Below, piece by piece: positions 62,624 through 64,000 of a stretch of DNA of 64,000 nt; the first letter of the stretch is position 1, and the number at the start of each line of letters is the position of its first letter. The stretch covers positions 868,001-932,000 of the forward strand of contig NFUV01000002.1 of assembly GCA_002127295.1 (NCBI GenBank). The letters run 5' to 3'. Made by a program: the position numbers and the translations under genes. Origin of the DNA: Chitinophagaceae bacterium IBVUCB2 (GTDB taxonomy: Bacteria > Bacteroidota > Bacteroidia > Chitinophagales > Chitinophagaceae). The notes under the pieces are model-generated. The model saw only the letters and a program-made list of their open reading frames with translations, searched no databases and had not been told where the DNA came from.

Positions 62624-63019
62624 TTACACCAAGGGGTTTCTATTCTTTCTGGTTTTCTTATTTTGTTCCTGCTTATTGAGTATAGCTCTCATCGCAAACA
62701 AAATAATAAAAAAACCGCCAGCCAACAGTAGTATTCTATTTCTAAAAACATGTTGTTCTTCCTCCAGTTGTTTCATTACTCTGTCAAAATTTGCTTGTTT
62801 TTCGCTGGGTATTTCTTCTTCGGTGCCGGGGTCAACTGGCATTGGTAAGTCTCCCTTTTCCTGCAACTGGTTATCTTGTCCTATCAGGGCTTTTGATATA
62901 GAATCCCTGATTTCATTTAAACGCTGTAACTCCTGTAGTATAGCAGCGGAGTCAGTTGCTTGTGTAAACGACGATGCCGATAAGCCCAATAAGATAAATA
63001 AAATGAAACCCTTTTTCAT
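62624..63019 (-). CDS. Hypothetical exported membrane-anchored coiled-coil protein
   Basis: A 131-residue protein with signal peptide (ending FTQ, residue 20), a coiled-coil-like stretch (ILQELQRLNEIRDSISKAL), a proline-rich linker (DLPMPVDPGTEEEIP) and a C-terminal membrane segment (ILLLAGGFFIILFAMRAIL) with basic tail (KKTRKNRN). Topology suggests that the middle is periplasmic. Not recognised. Confidence 0.65.
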   Translation of the reverse strand: MKKGFILFILLGLSASSFTQATDSAAILQELQRLNEIRDSISKALIGQDNQLQEKGDLPMPVDPGTEEEIPSEKQANFDRVMKQLEEEQHVFRNRILLLAGGFFIILFAMRAILNKQEQNKKTRKNRNPLV

Positions 63020-63082
63020 GTTCTATAAAATTCCGGGTCACCCTTTTAAAAGGTTAAAATTTCTTTTTACCATTGGATATTC

Positions 63083-64000
63083 TCACAATTTCCTAAACTC
63101 CACATTCCTAGCCCTGCCAACATATAGTTTCATACCGGTAACCTGTCCTTTTTTATTTCGCTCAATAAAAATATTGGTGCCGGGGGTGCTGAATCCATCT
63201 TTATACAAAGGTGTAAGTATTGTGGCTGAGGTAGGACTACGTTGTGCAAACAGTTTTCCATCTTTTAATTTCACAATATATTTTGCTTCTGCTTCATCTG
63301 ACCAATATTCACCCACATAATCCTGTAAGCTTTTTTCATTTGTTTGTGCAGAGTCTGCTGCAATATATATTATAGTATCAGCCGGTGAAATTAAAAGGAT
63401 CTTTCGTGGAGTTGTTGATTGTATTTCCACTCTTGTTTGGCCTTGCATAAAAATATTTTCAGCAATTGGTATTAATGCAGTTCCTGTTTGTGTTCGTAGT
63501 GTATCGTTGCGAAGAATAAGTTTTGTTCCGCTTGCGGTTTTTGGATCTCTGTACCAGCCTGCATAGCTTTTTAATTTTTCTGTTGATACAGTGTAAGGCG
63601 TTGCAGGATTTCTTTTTGCTGCAACAGCAATGTTTTTCACCATAATATCTCTGATAGCATTCGGCATATTGGGGCCGTTATCAAATTCAGAACTGTTACT
63701 TAGCCATGCTATAGACAAACCAAGATCAGGAAAATATTGCAGGGATGACCGATAGCTTGCTGTAGCACCTGTATGGGCAATATATTTCCAGCCACGGACG
63801 GAATCTACCCGCAATCCTGCAGCATAAAAATTGATGGTCCCATTATTTAGTGGTGTTGTAGCTAACTGTTTGGGCAATAATGAAGGGCTTCCTAATTTTC
63901 CACTCAGGTAATAATTATTCCAGCGCAACAGATCTTCTGCAGTAGTTAATAAGCCGCCATTACCGTAGGCATATTCATTGGGCATATCCGTTAAATAAGT
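63083..64000 (-). CDS. Serine hydrolase, beta-lactamase class C type (5' end outside window)
   Basis: The open frame continues to the window edge at 64000 without a start that must be real, so the N-terminal part with the S-x-x-K motif is missing; 305 residues are visible. YAYGNGGLLTTAEDLLRWNN and HTGATASYRSSLQYFPDLG (H-T-G at the KTG position) fit class C beta-lactamase-like peptidases. The last about 130 residues form a beta-rich C-terminal domain (AGWYRDPKTASGTKLILRN, YVGEYWSDEAEAKYIVKL), seen in secreted Bacteroidota members. Confidence 0.85.
   Translation of the reverse strand, partial: TYLTDMPNEYAYGNGGLLTTAEDLLRWNNYYLSGKLGSPSLLPKQLATTPLNNGTINFYAAGLRVDSVRGWKYIAHTGATASYRSSLQYFPDLGLSIAWLSNSSEFDNGPNMPNAIRDIMVKNIAVAAKRNPATPYTVSTEKLKSYAGWYRDPKTASGTKLILRNDTLRTQTGTALIPIAENIFMQGQTRVEIQSTTPRKILLISPADTIIYIAADSAQTNEKSLQDYVGEYWSDEAEAKYIVKLKDGKLFAQRSPTSATILTPLYKDGFSTPGTNIFIERNKKGQVTGMKLYVGRARNVEFRKL

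Overview
The window is AT-rich, densely coded DNA from a member of the Bacteroidota, most likely a Chitinophagaceae-type soil or water bacterium (inference). The evidence is a type IX secretion sorting domain (3097-4203), an outer-membrane beta-barrel receptor with a carboxypeptidase-regulatory N-terminus (58929-61508), many short lipoproteins, Bacteroidota-restricted families (DUF3667, DUF6580, Thivi_2564) and TAnnTTTG promoter elements close to start codons. No phage, insertion sequence, CRISPR array or rRNA was seen. The only RNA gene is a tRNA-Leu(CAA) at 50776-50862.

Layout. 1-4.2 kb: the start of an anti-sigma/TonB-like gene, an ECF sigma factor, and divergent from them a von Willebrand A protein and a T9SS cargo protein carrying a cysteine motif ahead of its signal peptide. 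4.2-13.7 kb: mostly housekeeping (xerD, YraN, manA, Dph6-like ligase, rnhA, acyl-CoA carboxylase beta subunit, flavin reductase + DUF2071). 13.8-18.8 kb: secreted proteins, namely a fasciclin protein, a protein with exact 23-residue repeats, and a tandem pair of M14 carboxypeptidases of which the first has lost its zinc ligands and catalytic glutamate. 18.9-23.9 kb: a secreted TPR-CHAT protease-like protein and a C40 lipoprotein, bracketed by two near-identical DUF3592 genes. 24-39.3 kb: an accessory stretch rich in very small proteins, with a Cu/Zn superoxide dismutase lipoprotein, three AraC-type regulators (one more follows at 39.4 kb, one of the four having a CxxC HMA-like domain), a degenerate response-regulator receiver, an S9 peptidase, an APC permease and a soluble histidine kinase without a sensor domain. 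39.4-50.4 kb: a HELGH metalloprotease, DbpA-like helicase, S10 peptidase, LEA2 lipoprotein, a class III cyclase fused to TolB-like and TPR domains, a deoxycytidylate deaminase-like gene, NamZ (DUF1343) and SYLF protein. 50.8-58.9 kb: tRNA-Leu, uxuA, hscB, a saccharopine-dehydrogenase-like oxidoreductase, trmN6, tsaD, an ABC permease and a PNPOx-like protein. 58.9-64 kb: the outer-membrane receptor, a Tat-targeted ankyrin protein and a serine hydrolase cut by the window end.

How the parts relate. Convergent pairs usually meet within a few bases or share bidirectional hairpin terminators. Clear co-transcription is limited to short pairs: the flavin reductase/DUF2071 overlap, the M14 pair overlapping TAATG, the lipoprotein/xerD overlap, NamZ/deaminase, lipoprotein/tsaD, and two tiny membrane proteins near 12 kb. 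The items most worth follow-up are the dead/active M14 pair, the pseudo-receiver, the 23-residue repeat protein, the TPR-CHAT locus with its duplicated DUF3592 flanks, and a family of 70-77-residue proteins present three times between 24.0 and 30.3 kb. All functions are read from sequence motifs by eye; no database search was run.
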